The notes under the pieces: model-generated
What the model saw: only the letters and a program-made list of their open reading frames with translations
What the model was told of the DNA's origin: nothing
Databases searched by the model: none
Part shown: positions 10,301-23,530 of the stretch, one piece after another
How the letters are laid out: each line of letters opens with the position of its first letter
Position numbering within the stretch: the stretch's first letter is position 1
Made by a program: the position numbers and the translations under genes
Assembly (NCBI GenBank): GCA_006176705.1
Contig: QRFJ01000503.1
Coordinates: 573,089-637,088, forward strand
Source of the DNA: Cocos nucifera
Lineage: Eukaryota; Streptophyta; Magnoliopsida; Arecales; Arecaceae
Length of the DNA: 64,000 nucleotides
Direction of reading: 5' to 3'

Positions 10301-12767
10301 TATAACAACGGCCATTAGTTGATGGCAGATGCTCTGATTGCTGTTGGTTGAAGTTTAACAGATACTTTGTATTTCAACTGAATTGGAGTATTCAGGAAAT
10401 ATTTCGTTGAAATATTTTGCCTCGGTGGGTATCCTCTTGTAACGGGATTGAATTAATTTTGCCTTGAATACAGGTTTGTCGGCCTCATGTATTTTCGGCA
10501 TAACTTGTCAATGGCTCCGGGTTAAATCCTATTGAAGGGAAATTCTTTCTGCACCGCCGATATCCAGTGAAGTCTGTCAAATCCTATTGCAGGAAACATG
10601 GTATACAATTTTTTTTTTTTTTTTTTTTTCGCTCCAACCTCGCACGAGTCAATCATCATCCACAAAACTTTTATCCGCTGATGGTGTAAAAAATATTTTT
10701 TTATTAAATTGACCCATCGCTACGGCTTGTCGGCTGATGCAACATGGCTGGCAAACCATGTGATACGAAATGCCCTATCTATTAAACAATGGAAGCGAAC
10801 ACCAATTATTTAACTGATTAACTGATTAGACACATCGACATCGGAGGAAAGAAATGAATAATAATTGGAAAAGAAAAACTGCAACAAACCTATACATTCT
10901 TTTATTCCTTTCAGCTTTCAGAGCAGCAGCAAGCCCGAGGGCAGCTGCTTGAAGAAGCATATCGTTCATTGTTGTCCCTGAATGATGGCTGCTTGAAGAC
11001 CCAGTGCTTGCATGGCATCGACTACTCTTGCAGCATATTCCTTGCTTGCTGATATCGTTCATTGTCCCTGAATATATATATATATATACATATATGTGTG
11101 TCTGTCATACGTATATATATGTGTATATACTGTGTCAAGCGTGCATATGCCTTATCTGCATTTTCTTTTGTGTAAGCAACTGCACACTTGCATAATAATA
11201 ATAGTTGTATGATGAAAGTTGAAAGCCTGCTATGCTTGATTGGACGATATTTACACATTCTTTGATGGATCAATGGACCACATGCTAAAGGCCAAACTTT
11301 TGTTTTTGTAGTAAGCTCGTCGCTTCTAGTAATTACTTTAAAAAAAAAAAAAAAATTATGAGCAAGGTTTGAAATTTCAGCTGAAAGCAAGGCATAACAG
11401 GCTCTCAAAATTTACTTTCAGTTTTTTATCTTAATTATTGCCCAAACTAACCAATTTCAATTCATTTGTAGTGGTTCCAACCAGTTTCCCCCAAAATCGT
11501 CCATGATTATTGTGCTTAATTGTTAGTCTGATGTACCAATATATTCATTCCTTCATGCAAATGTGGCCAAATAGTATAAGTTTTGGGTCATTTTTCATTT
11601 TGGTTTTAATTTAAAAATTGGGTAATGTACTCATGGATGGTAATTCTAACCTTCACAAAATATTTTTGTAAGATTAAATATGGTAATTCAGATTTCCTTT
11701 TTCCTGAAAATTGGGAGCATTTGGGAGTGTGGTTCTAAGAAACTCAAGAACAAGAAAGCTTTTCTTAAATATATGATACTCTTGCACAACTAAGAGATTT
11801 TTAAGATTTGCCTATTAGATCAAGCCCCTAATATTATGGTTGCAATATTTACCCACTGATTTTGATGCATAAAAGATTTAGGCCCGATTGATGTTGTTTT
11901 TGGAGGGTCAAAAGCTCTTTTAGGTGATTTTGGGACATTTGGTAAAAATTTTGAATTGACTTTCTAGTTCCTCTAAAAGCTAAAAAAAAGATCTACTAGA
12001 GAAAAGTTTTCAATTTGGAGCTTTTAGACAAAAGCTCTACTTAAAATGCAGGCAGCTACTTTTCAAGCAAAAGCTTTCCCAAGAGACCCAAGTTTGATTC
12101 TCATAAACAAAATTTATAAATATTATATTATAATATACTATTGTTATAATATTATAATAATCATATTATAATTATATAATATTACTATATTGTAATAATT
12201 TTATATATTAGTATAGTATATTATTATAATATAGTAATATTGTAAAAAATATTATTATATTTTTATAATAAATATAAAATTTATTATTTAGCATTTACAT
12301 TATTTAAATTCAATATTAAATAAATAATTTATAAATTAAGAATATTATATGATTATAGTTTTTGATAGTACAATAGATCATTGAAAATTCTAGGTAATAT
12401 CCTCTAGTATTATTTCTTGACACTAAAATCATTTTTTTAATTTAGTTACCAAATGGATGTTGAAATTTTACAGCACTTAAAAAATATAGTTATCAAATAG
12501 CAAACAACTCTATCATCCAAAGCTCTACCACCTACAGTAATGCTAAACAAGACTTTAATTCCTCTTGTTTTGTCTTAACAAGATGCATTTGCAAGTGATT
12601 AACAAATCGATGAATGATCCACATTATAACTAATGCAAGGAAAATTACTTTCTAAACAAATTCTAAAAATTTCAACATTTAGTTTCACCTTTGTTTTAAT
12701 CATATAACTTTGGTTTGTTGATATTTTAATTATAGACACAATTTTTTTAATTTGCATTGCATGATTT
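10301..12767. other. TIM10 3' UTR and intergenic DNA
   Basis: The first 300 bp or so are probably TIM10 3' UTR. A poly-T run lies at about 10608-10630. At 10950-10983 and 11049-11074 there is an imperfect duplication of ATATCGTTCATTGTCCCTGAAT. A poly-A run is near 11340-11355. From 12120 to 12350 the DNA is almost pure A/T. I see no gene; short open frames at 10826-11408 have no recognisable domain. Confidence 0.5.
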
Positions 12768-13170
12768 GAGCTGCTCGCGAGCTACTCGAGCTCGATTTGA
12801 ATCCAATCTCGACTCAACTCATCTACTATCGAGCTTAAGTAGCTCAAATAGTTTTAGTTCAAGTAACAAGATATTCAGCTCGAAGACTTATAAGCCTATT
12901 GAAATTTATATATATATAATAATATTATTATTTTATTTATAATTTTTATATATTAATTATAAATAAGTTAAGATTCAAACTCCAGCTCAAGTATGGCTCA
13001 GTTGATATTTAAGTCGAGTTGAGTCCATCTTGAGCATTATCTTTTTTCATGAAGTCAAGCTCAAGATTGGGATACTAAGATTCAATCGATTTCAAGTTGA
13101 GTTTTAATCCCAAGTATATTGAATCGAGTCAAGCTCAAGCCTCTAGCTACTAGACTCGGTTCAATTACAT
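12768..13170. mobile_element. Possible relic of a small hAT-type element
   Basis: The stretch is full of GAGCTCGAG/GCTACTCGAG motifs in both directions and its right end, read in reverse, is TAGGAATGTAATTGAACCGA, a form common at ends of plant hAT-derived MITEs. The left end is eroded and I could not find a target duplication. The interior is AT-rich around 12900-12960. Confidence 0.35.
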
Positions 13171-13408
13171 TCCTACTTTGCATGCATATCTGTGTGCACT
13201 AAATTACTATTTTTAACCTATCAAAAGTTATACTAATAGAATATATAAGGGAAAATCTGGAGGGTAACCATATGGCAGATATAAAAGAGAGTCTAGCACA
13301 ATCTCCAAGATAAATCTATTCCAGTACCTTCAAAAATAGAAATGAAGTAGCAACTACTAGTCAAAACTATCTAGAGAATGTGATAAAAGGAGCTGAAGGT
13401 TTATAAAC

Positions 13409-15592
13409 CTCACTGGCAACTCCCTCAGCATCCCCATATCCAAACTTCTCTAATATTTCATGTATAACAGTTAACGTCCAAACTGGCACAAGCTTCCCGA
13501 GGAGGAGGCAGAGAGCATCTGCATTGAGGTTGCAGGACAATCTGAAATATCCACAAGTATATGAGGATAACTGCTAAGTAAAATTGAATTGGTATCATGC
13601 GCCCTTCATCAAGATTTAGAACAGTAAAATAAAACAAAAACTAATGTTACCTTCAAATTCTGAAAAGAAAAAGTGAGTGGAGTTTATACAGGCAATTAAT
13701 GACAATATCTACAATTAGAAAATTGTACTGAAAATTGCACTTGTAAATCAATAGCGGATCCCATATATACTATACAAATATATAACCACAAGAAATAAAC
13801 AAGCAACATGCAATCTAAAGTGAAATTTAATTACAAGGAAATAAAGGTTCATTCCAGCAATGTTGGAAGCAATGACCATGAAGATCTTAGGCAAGACGAA
13901 AAAGATAACTGCATGATTTCTAGTTTAAGGTGCTACCTGTAGACTGTGTAAGAAAACTTTTACAAATACAGAAGGAAGTAATTCAATTTGTGTGGCAGCA
14001 AGAAGATCCTTAACAGTACAGGGATAACTGCGTATCTCTAGATTAAGGTACTAAATTGTATGCACTGAAAATTTTACAATGGGTGTGGAAGAGAATGCAT
14101 TCAATTCACACAGCAGAAAACAGATCATTTTAAATTCCAAAGCAATTTCTACGTAGAAAGTCTTACCTCTGAATCTTTCTAAAGAGATGTAAGAGCAGTT
14201 ACCAGTGACTTCACATTTGGCCTCTCATAAGCAAACAACAAGAAGCTAACCGCACTAGCTCAGTTCCATTGGCATTCAAGGAATGCCCCTCTAAGCTCAG
14301 AAACTTCTTTCCATGTATGAGGTCAAGTGCCTGCAGCAAAGAGATCTCACTTTATGCTTTTAATGCTGAAAATACAAATTGCAATGGGGCAACTGCTTTT
14401 CCACATATAAATGGATAAAGCACAAGCAAAGTAAAAAACAAGGATTCTTCTACTTATCCATTAATAAAAATCATATAAGGTTCAACTTTCACTTTTGTCT
14501 TATTTTGCAGTATCTGTATACTTTTCAGAAGGTCGAGACAGCCGATGACAATTATCCTTTGTGCATTGTAGGCTAGCCTACAGAAACCTACCATAAATAG
14601 CTTAATAAGAAACCTAAAAGATAAGCATGCTGACTTTGAAGCACATGCACCTACATAGATGCCACCCCTTATACCTTGACAATGGTGTGAGGTGCTTTTA
14701 TGCTCCATTATTCAATATAAAATAATAAAACAATTTAACTCCACATCTACCCTTCTCTACTTGGAAGCACAAAATACCAAGAACAGATCATAGCTTTTGC
14801 ATGCCCTGAATGAAACAGATAGATCAAAATAAAAAGGAAAAAGAAAGGGGATGGAGGCTGAAGTGGGTGGAGAGAGCTTTCTAAGAAACAACTAGAGAGA
14901 GTTTTCTTAGTGGAAATCATTTTGGAAATATAGAATGTCTGTCGACACCCCTGCTCTCAGATCCGGACCTTGAATATAATTAATCTCAAACAACATATTA
15001 TTCACTAGAGTTCTGTTTGTCTCCGCTTAGACAGGAATTACAACAGTGATATTGAAAACATCAACTGATAGGTAACAGGAAAAATTGTGTAACCCTGCAC
15101 ACCAGATGCATTTAACCATGCAGCATGAAGCCTAGGAAAAGGATGCTAAATTTAAGCAGCTCACTCAGAAAGGATGTACTGTTGGTTGACCAGGATTATC
15201 TTAGCAAGCAGCAGTCACACTTTTACTTCAACATGAGCCTAAAAAAATTTCCTTACACCACGTTGCTAAGAGAATACAGAAGGTCATGCAGGTTCCTTTG
15301 GTGCAGCTAAGAAGGGAAAGTTTCTTGAGCATCACAAAGTTGATAGTCAAATTAATGTATAGATATCTTTGCAGCAAAACAAACAGACTAAACTGACAAA
15401 CAGAGGTGGATATTTGATTTCCACAAACAAATATGCAAATCCAGTACGGATGCATGCTCGTATATACAGTATACTTTAGACTATCATGTCTATTTCTTAG
15501 GCATTGCATAAACATGCATGTCACACCGCATCATATAGTATCTGGAGGTCACCTATAAAGGGCTCATTCTGTGCACCAAATACTAACTTATG

Positions 15593-15646
<54 letters not shown>

Positions 15647-18600
15647 GGTTTTTGCATTTCTATTATTGGTGCCATACGTGGTTAGATCTTAGCCAATCAA
15701 TTAGATTAATGGCTGAAAGAGGGGTTTCAGTTGAAAATCAACATGTCAAGCACTGAAGCCATTAACTACAGCGAGCAGTTCTAACCATTGATCCAGGCAA
15801 GGCTGCTTCTGTACATCGTCAATTATTAGTTAATGTGCCTTGAATCATTTGCATGCATGATTTGAGATATTGTTCTTTCTAAGCCCCAGAAAAGTCATAT
15901 ACTCCATGCTTTCTCGGTGCCTTGAAGCTGGGCAACATTTCTAACATTCTACCTTGTCATGGCTTTATTAATTAGAGCTTTTATTGAATGAGTAGTCATA
16001 TGATAGGATCATGGCATCAGTAGCATCAAAAAGGCATGCACTTACGGAACAAAATCATCACCATCCATATGATTATATCAATTTACTTTGTGCTGAGCAT
16101 GAGCATATCCATAAGTCTACCTACAAATACTTTAAAACGGGCATCCATCAGGCAGCAAAATGGACTCTAGATACAGCAAATGAAATGCATTCACCTTCAC
16201 TCTCTCTATAACCAGATTCACTCCATCTGAAAGTGCCCACCGCTAGCAGTTCCAACAAGCAAAAATATCAGTATAGCATGTTAAGACTTTCCTGTATAAA
16301 TGGTCAGTGAAAATACTGAAATCTGGTTCCATTAGAGGGGACCATGTGCATGGAAAATCCAGTTCTCATCCTTCAAAAGCATGTAGATAGATTTTTAAGT
16401 TATTGATTTTAGTGATGTGCTTATTAAAACAGCATGGACATAAACCTAACAAAAGCTTCCGAACCATTAAGTGTAAATTACTTCTACAAAATGCTATTAT
16501 CAAACTTTCGCTTGAGATAGATTTGGGAAGTAAAGAACTTGCATGACTTGGGGGAATATGCTTTCCACTAAGAAGGTCAAGCAAAAGAGTTCAAAAGCTA
16601 TATTCCACGCTCTCTAGTGTGTCACTCTTCCTGCCAAATCAAACCAATAAGGAATGAATGATGCTTTATAAACTCGAACGATAAAGAAGCTCTTTTTCGT
16701 GCAGAATAGACAGTCCACTGAATTCAATAGTCAAGAAGGATAGTGAAACTAGTTGCATGGAGATTTCAGCAATTCTGTGACTGCTCCCATGCAAGCTAAG
16801 GAACTTATTCTGATTCAAGAGAAAAGAACCATGTGAAACAGAGTGCTGAAAAAATAAAATAGCTTAGTCATGATGTTTCAAATGACATTCTTCCTGAGGC
16901 CATTTTCTATAATGTCAACATCTCTTCTCAACCTACAGCATGGTGCACCACATGCATCATTGAATTAGGCAATCAAAGACATGCAAGAAATACTGTATTT
17001 TAATGAGTTTAAGATAATAAAGTGCCTAGACATAGAAAATGCATGAAAGAGATTGAATTTAGCTAAATCGATGGATGTGACAGAACATAAAACCTTTTTT
17101 CTTTGCCAACCGAAAACCATGTCAATCCAATGCTAACCTGGCCTGAGGTACTCCAGAGGCATGAAGGCCAAGTTAGTACCATACTCTTTCCATCTCTACT
17201 GTTCTTCATGAGGCCAAAACAGGACAGCCTGAGATTACCATCCTATCAAATGCCCGATGGCAAAACAGCAAATAGCAACAAATGCAGCACCACTATGAGA
17301 AGCCAATAGTAAGACACACAAATACCTCAGCAACGATCTAACCTGATCGAATAGGACTCCATATGAATCGAAATTGTGATAGAGTGCCCACCCTCTGCTG
17401 GTGCAACACTCTGATACTTTGTGCTAAATACAGTGCTACTGTTATTCTCATTGCCCAACCCATGGGCTGTGTCCTCTGCAATACACCATTATCGTTAGCA
17501 CCCCCATTCATTTGTGATTAAAGAACACTGATCCTGTGATCCTGCGCACATTATCATGTCAGTTCAAATATAGGAACATACACAGAGCAGTAGATCAGAT
17601 GGAATCAAATGACCTGGTTTTCGAAGTGGTAAAGAAGTCTCTCTCTTTTGATACCTAAAAATTTTTATCAATATAGATCATGGATCTATGAAATCATGCC
17701 CAAAATATATTTTGGAATATCTAAAATTACTCTACATAAATCTGTAAGTGCCGATGTCCCATAAACACTAACCACCATCATTTTCCAAATTAATTCAAGA
17801 AAAATAAGTCAATATAGCACAGCAGCATGGAACACGAGAATCTATAAAGTGTCGTGCCAGGAATTCATCTGTCATAGCATCCAGTTACTTGTCGATATAA
17901 ATCAAGAAAATGGTGCCAGAAAGAGTGACCTGACTATGTAAAATTCCCTACCACCATGGTATTCATGACTCAAGAACTAAACGAATAATACTACAACGAG
18001 TTGAAAATAATGATAAGATGACCAAAGCCAAAACCCCAGCCTGGTGTCAACTTGCCACGGAGATCGTATTATTCGAATCAAGAAAATTGAACGAGAACAT
18101 GTTCGACATATGGATAATAACAATTTCGAGATTATTTCGCTGAGAAAATAATCAAAGAAAAAGGAGGAGGGGTGGAGCGCGTCCAGTGGAGGTTCTTGGC
18201 TAGGGTTTCGTGGGGCATGAACTCGGAGACCAGCAACCTCTCGTCGCCCTCACAGCAGCAGTCGATGAGGTTGGTCAGCCGCTCGCTCTGACGCTAACCC
18301 CGAATCTCGCCTCCTCCTGCCAGAAAACAAACCCCATCAGATAGATCAGACCAGATATCCGAAATGCGATGACATTGAAAGTAAGAGAGAGGAGAGAGAA
18401 AGAGAGGGAAGGGCGGACTGGCGAGGGTCGGGCTGGGCCGACTTGTTGAAGCGCTTGATGGCGACGATGCGATCGATGTGCAGGAGTCGGCCGCGGTAGA
18501 CGACGCTGGGGACCACCTCGCCGTGCTCGGAGACGATGTGGTCGGCGAAGAAGCCGGTAGTGACGGCCTTCAGCTCCTCCAGCCGGAACTCTCCAAACCC

Positions 18601-18703
18601 TGGGACGCCCTCCCGATCGCCATCGCTCCCATCGTCGGACGGAGAATTGGAAGTGGGCGGGCCACCAACAGAGGGAGACTCTAGAGCAGCAGCGAGCCCC
18701 CAT
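13409..18703 (-). pseudogene. Brassinosteroid-signaling kinase (BSK) family gene, decayed, intron-containing
   Basis: Exon-like blocks in family order: 18703-18418 (start M-G-A-R-C-C with S-L-C-W-W-P, then kinase N-lobe with I-V-S-E-H-G-E and V-A-I-K-R-F-N-K-S-A), 18316-18183 (E-R-L-T-N-L-I-D-C-C-C-E-G-D-E-R-L-L-V), 17475-17343 (M-G-W-A-M-R to S-Y-G-V-L-F-D-Q), 17242-17138 (L-R-L-S-C-F-G-L-M-K-N-S-R-D-G-K-S, E-Y-L-R-P), 16630-16543 (L-L-D-L-L-S-G-K-H-I-P-P-S-H), 14330-14167 (A-L-D-L-I-H-G-K-K-F, then V-K-S-L-V-T-A-L-T) and 13541-13409 (I-H-E-I-L-E-K-F-G-Y). BSKs are N-myristoylated receptor-like cytoplasmic kinases acting below BRI1. Breaks: frameshift after the N-terminus, frameshifts in most later blocks, TGA for Gly before T-L-L-L-D, and changed donors after blocks 1 and 2. 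The C-terminal TPR region is not found left of 13409. Introns remain, so it is a decayed duplicate and not a processed copy. Confidence 0.85.
15595..15642. repeat. (AG)n microsatellite
   Basis: An uninterrupted AG dinucleotide run of about 48 bp within an intron of the BSK pseudogene. Confidence 0.95.
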
Positions 18704-18819
18704 TGTTGCCCCAATATATTAATCAGGAAAAGACGGAGAGAGGGAAGGACGGAGACCGGAGAGAAAGAAGGAGACACAGATCAGGGAAGGGAAGAATGGA
18801 GACTTGCATACCCTGCATG

Positions 18820-20113
18820 CAGACCTGCTCAAAATTCGGGCTCGGCTCGCGCCCGGCAAATCTTGGGCCGATGGACCGGGCTGGGCTTTAAAATTAAGTC
18901 TGAATTTTCAAATGGGCCAGGCTCAAATCTTGGGATATGTATTTAAGCTTAAAGGGCCGAAACCCATATTATCCATCCAACCTGCCCCGCCCCGCCTGCC
19001 GTAAGCACTAAGGAATAGGGATCCGATCTTCTTCCCGAGAATCCCAAATTTTCAATCCTAGTTGTCGATTTGCAGCTCCAGCCACCTCGTTCCCATCCCC
19101 GATTTTCAATAACTTCGACACCAACACACCACCCAAGAGGCCACGACCTCCACCTTCATCTTTACAAAATCCGCCACTAAGCTCCTGCACCTGGTCCTAC
19201 ATCGAGCTCTTGCCTACTCCACCGTCCTAATTCTTGATATCTTCCATGGAGGCCGACTCCTGCACCTGGTCCAATTGCTGTCTCCTCTTCACCGTCGAGC
19301 TCCATGCCATCATCGTCATCCTTGACCATCGCTCGTGCTCGAGCACTACCTCTCCTCTTTCTCAACATGCTCGACTATTTCCAACCAGGCTAGGCTAGGG
19401 TTAGGGCTTTTTTTCCTACTACCGTGCCTCCTCTTCGTGCCTCTACGCCTCTTCCTCACACCTCTGTGCCTCCCTACCTAGTTCTTTTCCTACCTCCTCT
19501 CCACCACCAAGGCTCTAGCATCCTTCATACCTCCCCACCTTCTTTCGGCCTATGAGGCTCCCACATATAAGCATGATTAATTATTTTGATCCTAAATCTT
19601 AATCAGCCACCAATTAACTAGCTGAATAGCTTATGGACGAGTCTAGGACCTTCTTTCTTGAGAATCTGCTTGCAATATCATATACTAATTAACATTGCTC
19701 TAGATTTTGATTTTGATAGTTCGATATCAAATTATTTTATTGAACCATTATTTTGAACCAAATTATGTGGCTAGCTTCAACTATTATAAATTTTTTTGAG
19801 ACTATGAAGAAGATTTAGGATCGATTGATTTCAATGATCCTTATTAGAATAGTTACTACATCTTCTGAGTCTTTTTATTTTTTATTTTTTATTTTTTTTG
19901 CTTTTATTTTGCTTTCCAACCCTTCTTCCATTTTATTATATTTTTTATTATTATTTTAAATTAAAAAAGCCTGAAGCTCGGTATGTGGTGGGCTCAGGCC
20001 TTAAAAGGAGGTTCAAAGGTCGGATCGAGCCAGGCTTGGGCCTAAAAAATTCTGACTTTTCTAGAGTTGAGCCCAACTCGAATTTGGCCTGACCCACCCA
20101 ATAAGCAAGTCTA
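18820..20113. mobile_element. Non-autonomous hAT-like DNA transposon (1294 bp)
   Basis: The left end starts CAGACCTGCTCA; the right end in reverse is TAGACTTGCTTA, matching at 9 of 12 positions. Outside are CCTGCATG (18812-18819) and CTTGTATG (20114-20121), an 8-bp target duplication of hAT size with two C/T differences. Near both ends are GGGCTCGG/GGGCC-type motifs (18838-18960 and 19975-20095) in inverted orientation, as in many plant hAT MITEs. The interior includes a GC-richer block (19000-19570) of unknown origin, possibly captured host sequence, and no transposase. It sits 117 bp upstream of the BSK pseudogene start. Confidence 0.6.
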
Positions 20114-20121
20114 CTTGTATG

Positions 20122-21433
20122 TAGGATTTAGAGATGACTAAGGGCACCTTAAGTTTCAACCTTGATAGCATAATATCACTAATGACTCATCAATGAAACC
20201 CTTTTTTTTTCCTTTTATTTTATTTTTGTACCGAATCTTATCAATGGAACCTTAAATAATGCCATTCTACTGCTCTTCAGAGCTAGTGCATTTCTACCAT
20301 TACAATAAGCAACAAATTTCTTAATTTGTTTGCCAAAAGTGAAGTTCAAACTTGAAACTAGAATTTCAATTTATAACATTCCTATGAAAATGACAAACCC
20401 ATAGTCAACAAAAGGAACCCATCCTCCAATTAGGAAACAAGGTTGCACCTAACCACCCAAACAGCTCCACCTCAAAATAACACTTAAACTAGTTGAATAC
20501 CCATCTTTGATAGGATCCTTTTCTTCTTATAGGATTGAGAATGATTTAGGAACATAATAAGCTTATGTTGTTTGTACATACTATTGTGTATATATGAGTT
20601 GTAATGTATTCTAGTTGTACCACTTTTGGTATAGATGACAACAACTATACTTTTTTGACATCGTTATCGCTTGAGTCATATACCACATCCTCTAACAAAG
20701 AAAATAGTAAAGTACAGTCATGAATTGCATTATGTTTACAGAAAAGTAGACCATTATGTAATTACCTCTGTCAAGTTGATGATTTTACAATCATTTTTTA
20801 ATTTTTTATTTGCTTCATAAGTCTTCATCACCGTATAATTTTGAAAGCTTCTTTCAAATTATAGTCATTCAACTTAATTTTGAAGATCAATGATTTATGC
20901 AGGAGGTCTTGAACTTGGTCAGAAACATTGGCTGAATTAATATTTATGTTTTTTTTGTTAACTCTAAACTTTATGAGTACAATTATTATATTGAGCTTGT
21001 TGCCTTCATGAACCTGAAATTTATTTTCTTAATATTAAATAAATTTATCATTATTTAATTAAATTTTTATTAGTATGTATATATATATCTATTTGAGTTT
21101 TGCTACTTCTAGAATATCAATATTTTTGTAAATTCTCATAGCATTAGTAGATGAGAGGTTGTACTTATATGTATATAAAAGATAGGAGTAATTAGCTGTA
21201 AAATTAAAAAGATGCGGTTACATATGCAAATTTTTTGTTACCTTAAAACATCTTCATAGTTGTTAATGTCATAATAATGATGCAGGAGATGGTTTCATCT
21301 TTATTTTTTTCAAAATTGATCTTATTTATTTCTTTTTCTTAAAGTGAGTACTTATTTTATTTATTGCTTTTGTTCGTTTCAGGTGGCAAAATAAAATTTA
21401 TTTGAGAAGCTGAATTGGTAACACTCCAACTCC

Positions 21434-21493
<60 letters not shown>

Positions 21494-22090
21494 TGCATGG
21501 AAGTTAATTATATACATCCACACTTAATAGGTATACGTCGCATGACACGAAGCACAGTCAAGACAGCACATGCAAATAATAATAATGCAAAGGAATAATG
21601 AACACATGCAGCAACATAAGAAACAACACAATCAATCTAGCATTAAATCACAAATAATGTTAGCAATCAAACATTCTCATAGAAAGTAAGGTAACATCCA
21701 GGATTTTTATAAAGAATTGCACTAAATTCTCGGCCTGTTATAGAAGACAAATCTTGATCATGAATTGGTCATAACCTTCGAACAACTAGGGTAATACTTG
21801 AAATATGAGTTCCACATGCAGAGGCTTCCACACCTCCTGAAGAAGTTGAAGTTCTATGCATATCTTCGGTGCAAAGAAACAATGATCATTGCCCCATGTA
21901 CGTAAATAATGAAAAAGAAGGGTAGAAAAGAGCAGAGAACTTGAGAGAAAGAAAGACGAGAGAGGGAGAGGATACTTTTGAAGCCTCGCGGGTGATGTAA
22001 AGCATCATCTTTGCCAAAAGCGCTCACTTCCATATCCTTCAGCACCCATCATTTATTCTCGACATCCTTGCCTCGCCCCTCCAGTGAGAG
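20122..22090. other. AT-rich intergenic DNA
   Basis: No coding signal on either strand. It contains poly-T/A-rich stretches and one long (AT)n microsatellite listed separately. The 63-codon minus-strand frame at 21854-22045 is not convincing. Confidence 0.6.
21439..21490. repeat. (AT)n microsatellite
   Basis: A perfect run of about 26 AT units. Confidence 0.97.
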
Positions 22091-22265
22091 AAATTATTAG
22101 GTAGACTTATTCTACCATAAATAAAGATAATAAAAAATTTATACATCAGTTGTTCTTTATTAATTGTTCATCTGAGTTGATCATGATTGGTTATAAAATA
22201 AAAAAAGAGTCAATCAAAACTCATAAATACTTTGCCTACGGTAGAATGAGTCTATCTAATAATTT
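22091..22265. mobile_element. MITE-like element of 175 bp with 26-bp terminal inverted repeats
   Basis: The left arm starts AAATTATTAGGTAGACTTAT and the right arm in reverse AAATTATTAGATAGACTCAT; over 26 bp they differ at two positions, both transitions. The interior is AT-rich with no open frame. I see no convincing target duplication, so the superfamily is not assigned. Confidence 0.7.
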
Positions 22266-22590
22266 TTCCCCAGCGATCTTTTTCTTTCTCACCTTGAAAC
22301 GAGACCCCCTTTGAAACACTCAAGAAATCACCTACAAAATCTGCTCCAATGGCCGATCAGATATGGAGGAATTGAAAGAGACTCCCTACTCGAAATCAAC
22401 AACCCAGTGCTGCTCCGATGCAATCAAGAGCTCAAAGGCAATGAAGCTTGACCATTACTGGAATAGAAATAAATAGAAATAAAAAAATGCTGCCCAGAAA
22501 GTTCATTTTGTTGTTTGGGCCGTTCAAATTAAATTAGATTCTTTGTCTAGCAAGACTTTTTGTCTCTCTTACATCAAAGAATGTCCTTAA

Positions 22591-23530
22591 TCTTCTGTTT
22601 GGTATGAGGGATGATGGATTGAAGAAAAGATGGATGACTGAGAGGATGGATGAAAGATTCATCCATCTTTTATATGGATGAATCTTTCATCTATCCTTTC
22701 GTATATTTGATAAAATATAAAAAAATAAATAAAAATAATTTTTTCCTTTATTTAGAATAGAAATAATGAAAGAGATGATGGATGATATTTATATAATATT
22801 TTTATTAAACTATTTTTTGATAAAAATATTACTATTATCAATTTATAATGCTTATTTATACTAAAGAAGTAAATAATACATAAACCTATAATCATTATAA
22901 TCTATAATTATATAAAAACTATATAAATATTTAATATTAATTTAACTTAATTTAATAAATAATTTTATAAATAAATTATTAACAAATCAATAAAATATTA
23001 ACTATATAAATAACTAATTAATTTATAATTTAATTTAAATAATTAATTAATATGATATAAATAAATAATTAAAAATAATAAATAAAAATAGAGAAATAGA
23101 AGATATTTATAATTATTTAATTATAATTATCAAAATTATGTACTAAAATTAAAATAATTAATAATAAAATTTAATAGTATATGATTAATAGTATATAAAA
23201 ATATATATAAATAATATGAATGAAAAAATAAATAAATATTATAATTTTATTAAAAAATTAATAAAAAATAATTTTATGAAAGCAAAAATTCAACCATCAA
23301 TGCTTTATTCATCCTTTCTTGTATTCTTCCAAATTGGAAGGATGTAAGTTAGTGGGCCAAGGTGAATGGATTATTTGGAAGGATATAAATTGGTAAGCCA
23401 AAGTGATGGACAATTCTTCTTTTTCATCTATTCTTTTTATAACTTTTTAAACCAAATGATGGATGAAAATTATTTATCCTTCCAACTTCATTTATCCTTC
23501 CAACTTCATTTATCCCAACCAAACATAGGA
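22591..23530. mobile_element. Possible MITE-like element with GTTTGGT ends
   Basis: The left end has TCTGTTTGGTATGAGGGATG and the right end in reverse reads TATGTTTGGTTGGGATAAAT. Next to both ends are short GGATGGATGAA/TTCATCCATC motifs in opposite directions. The 500-bp interior (22720-23280) is almost entirely A/T. Boundaries are approximate and no target duplication was confirmed. Confidence 0.45.

Noticed and set aside
10826..11408. Minus-strand open frames next to the TIM10 3' end
   Set aside because: Low-complexity (AT)n and poly-A tracts supply much of the sequence; a short Ala-rich part is not enough to call a gene.
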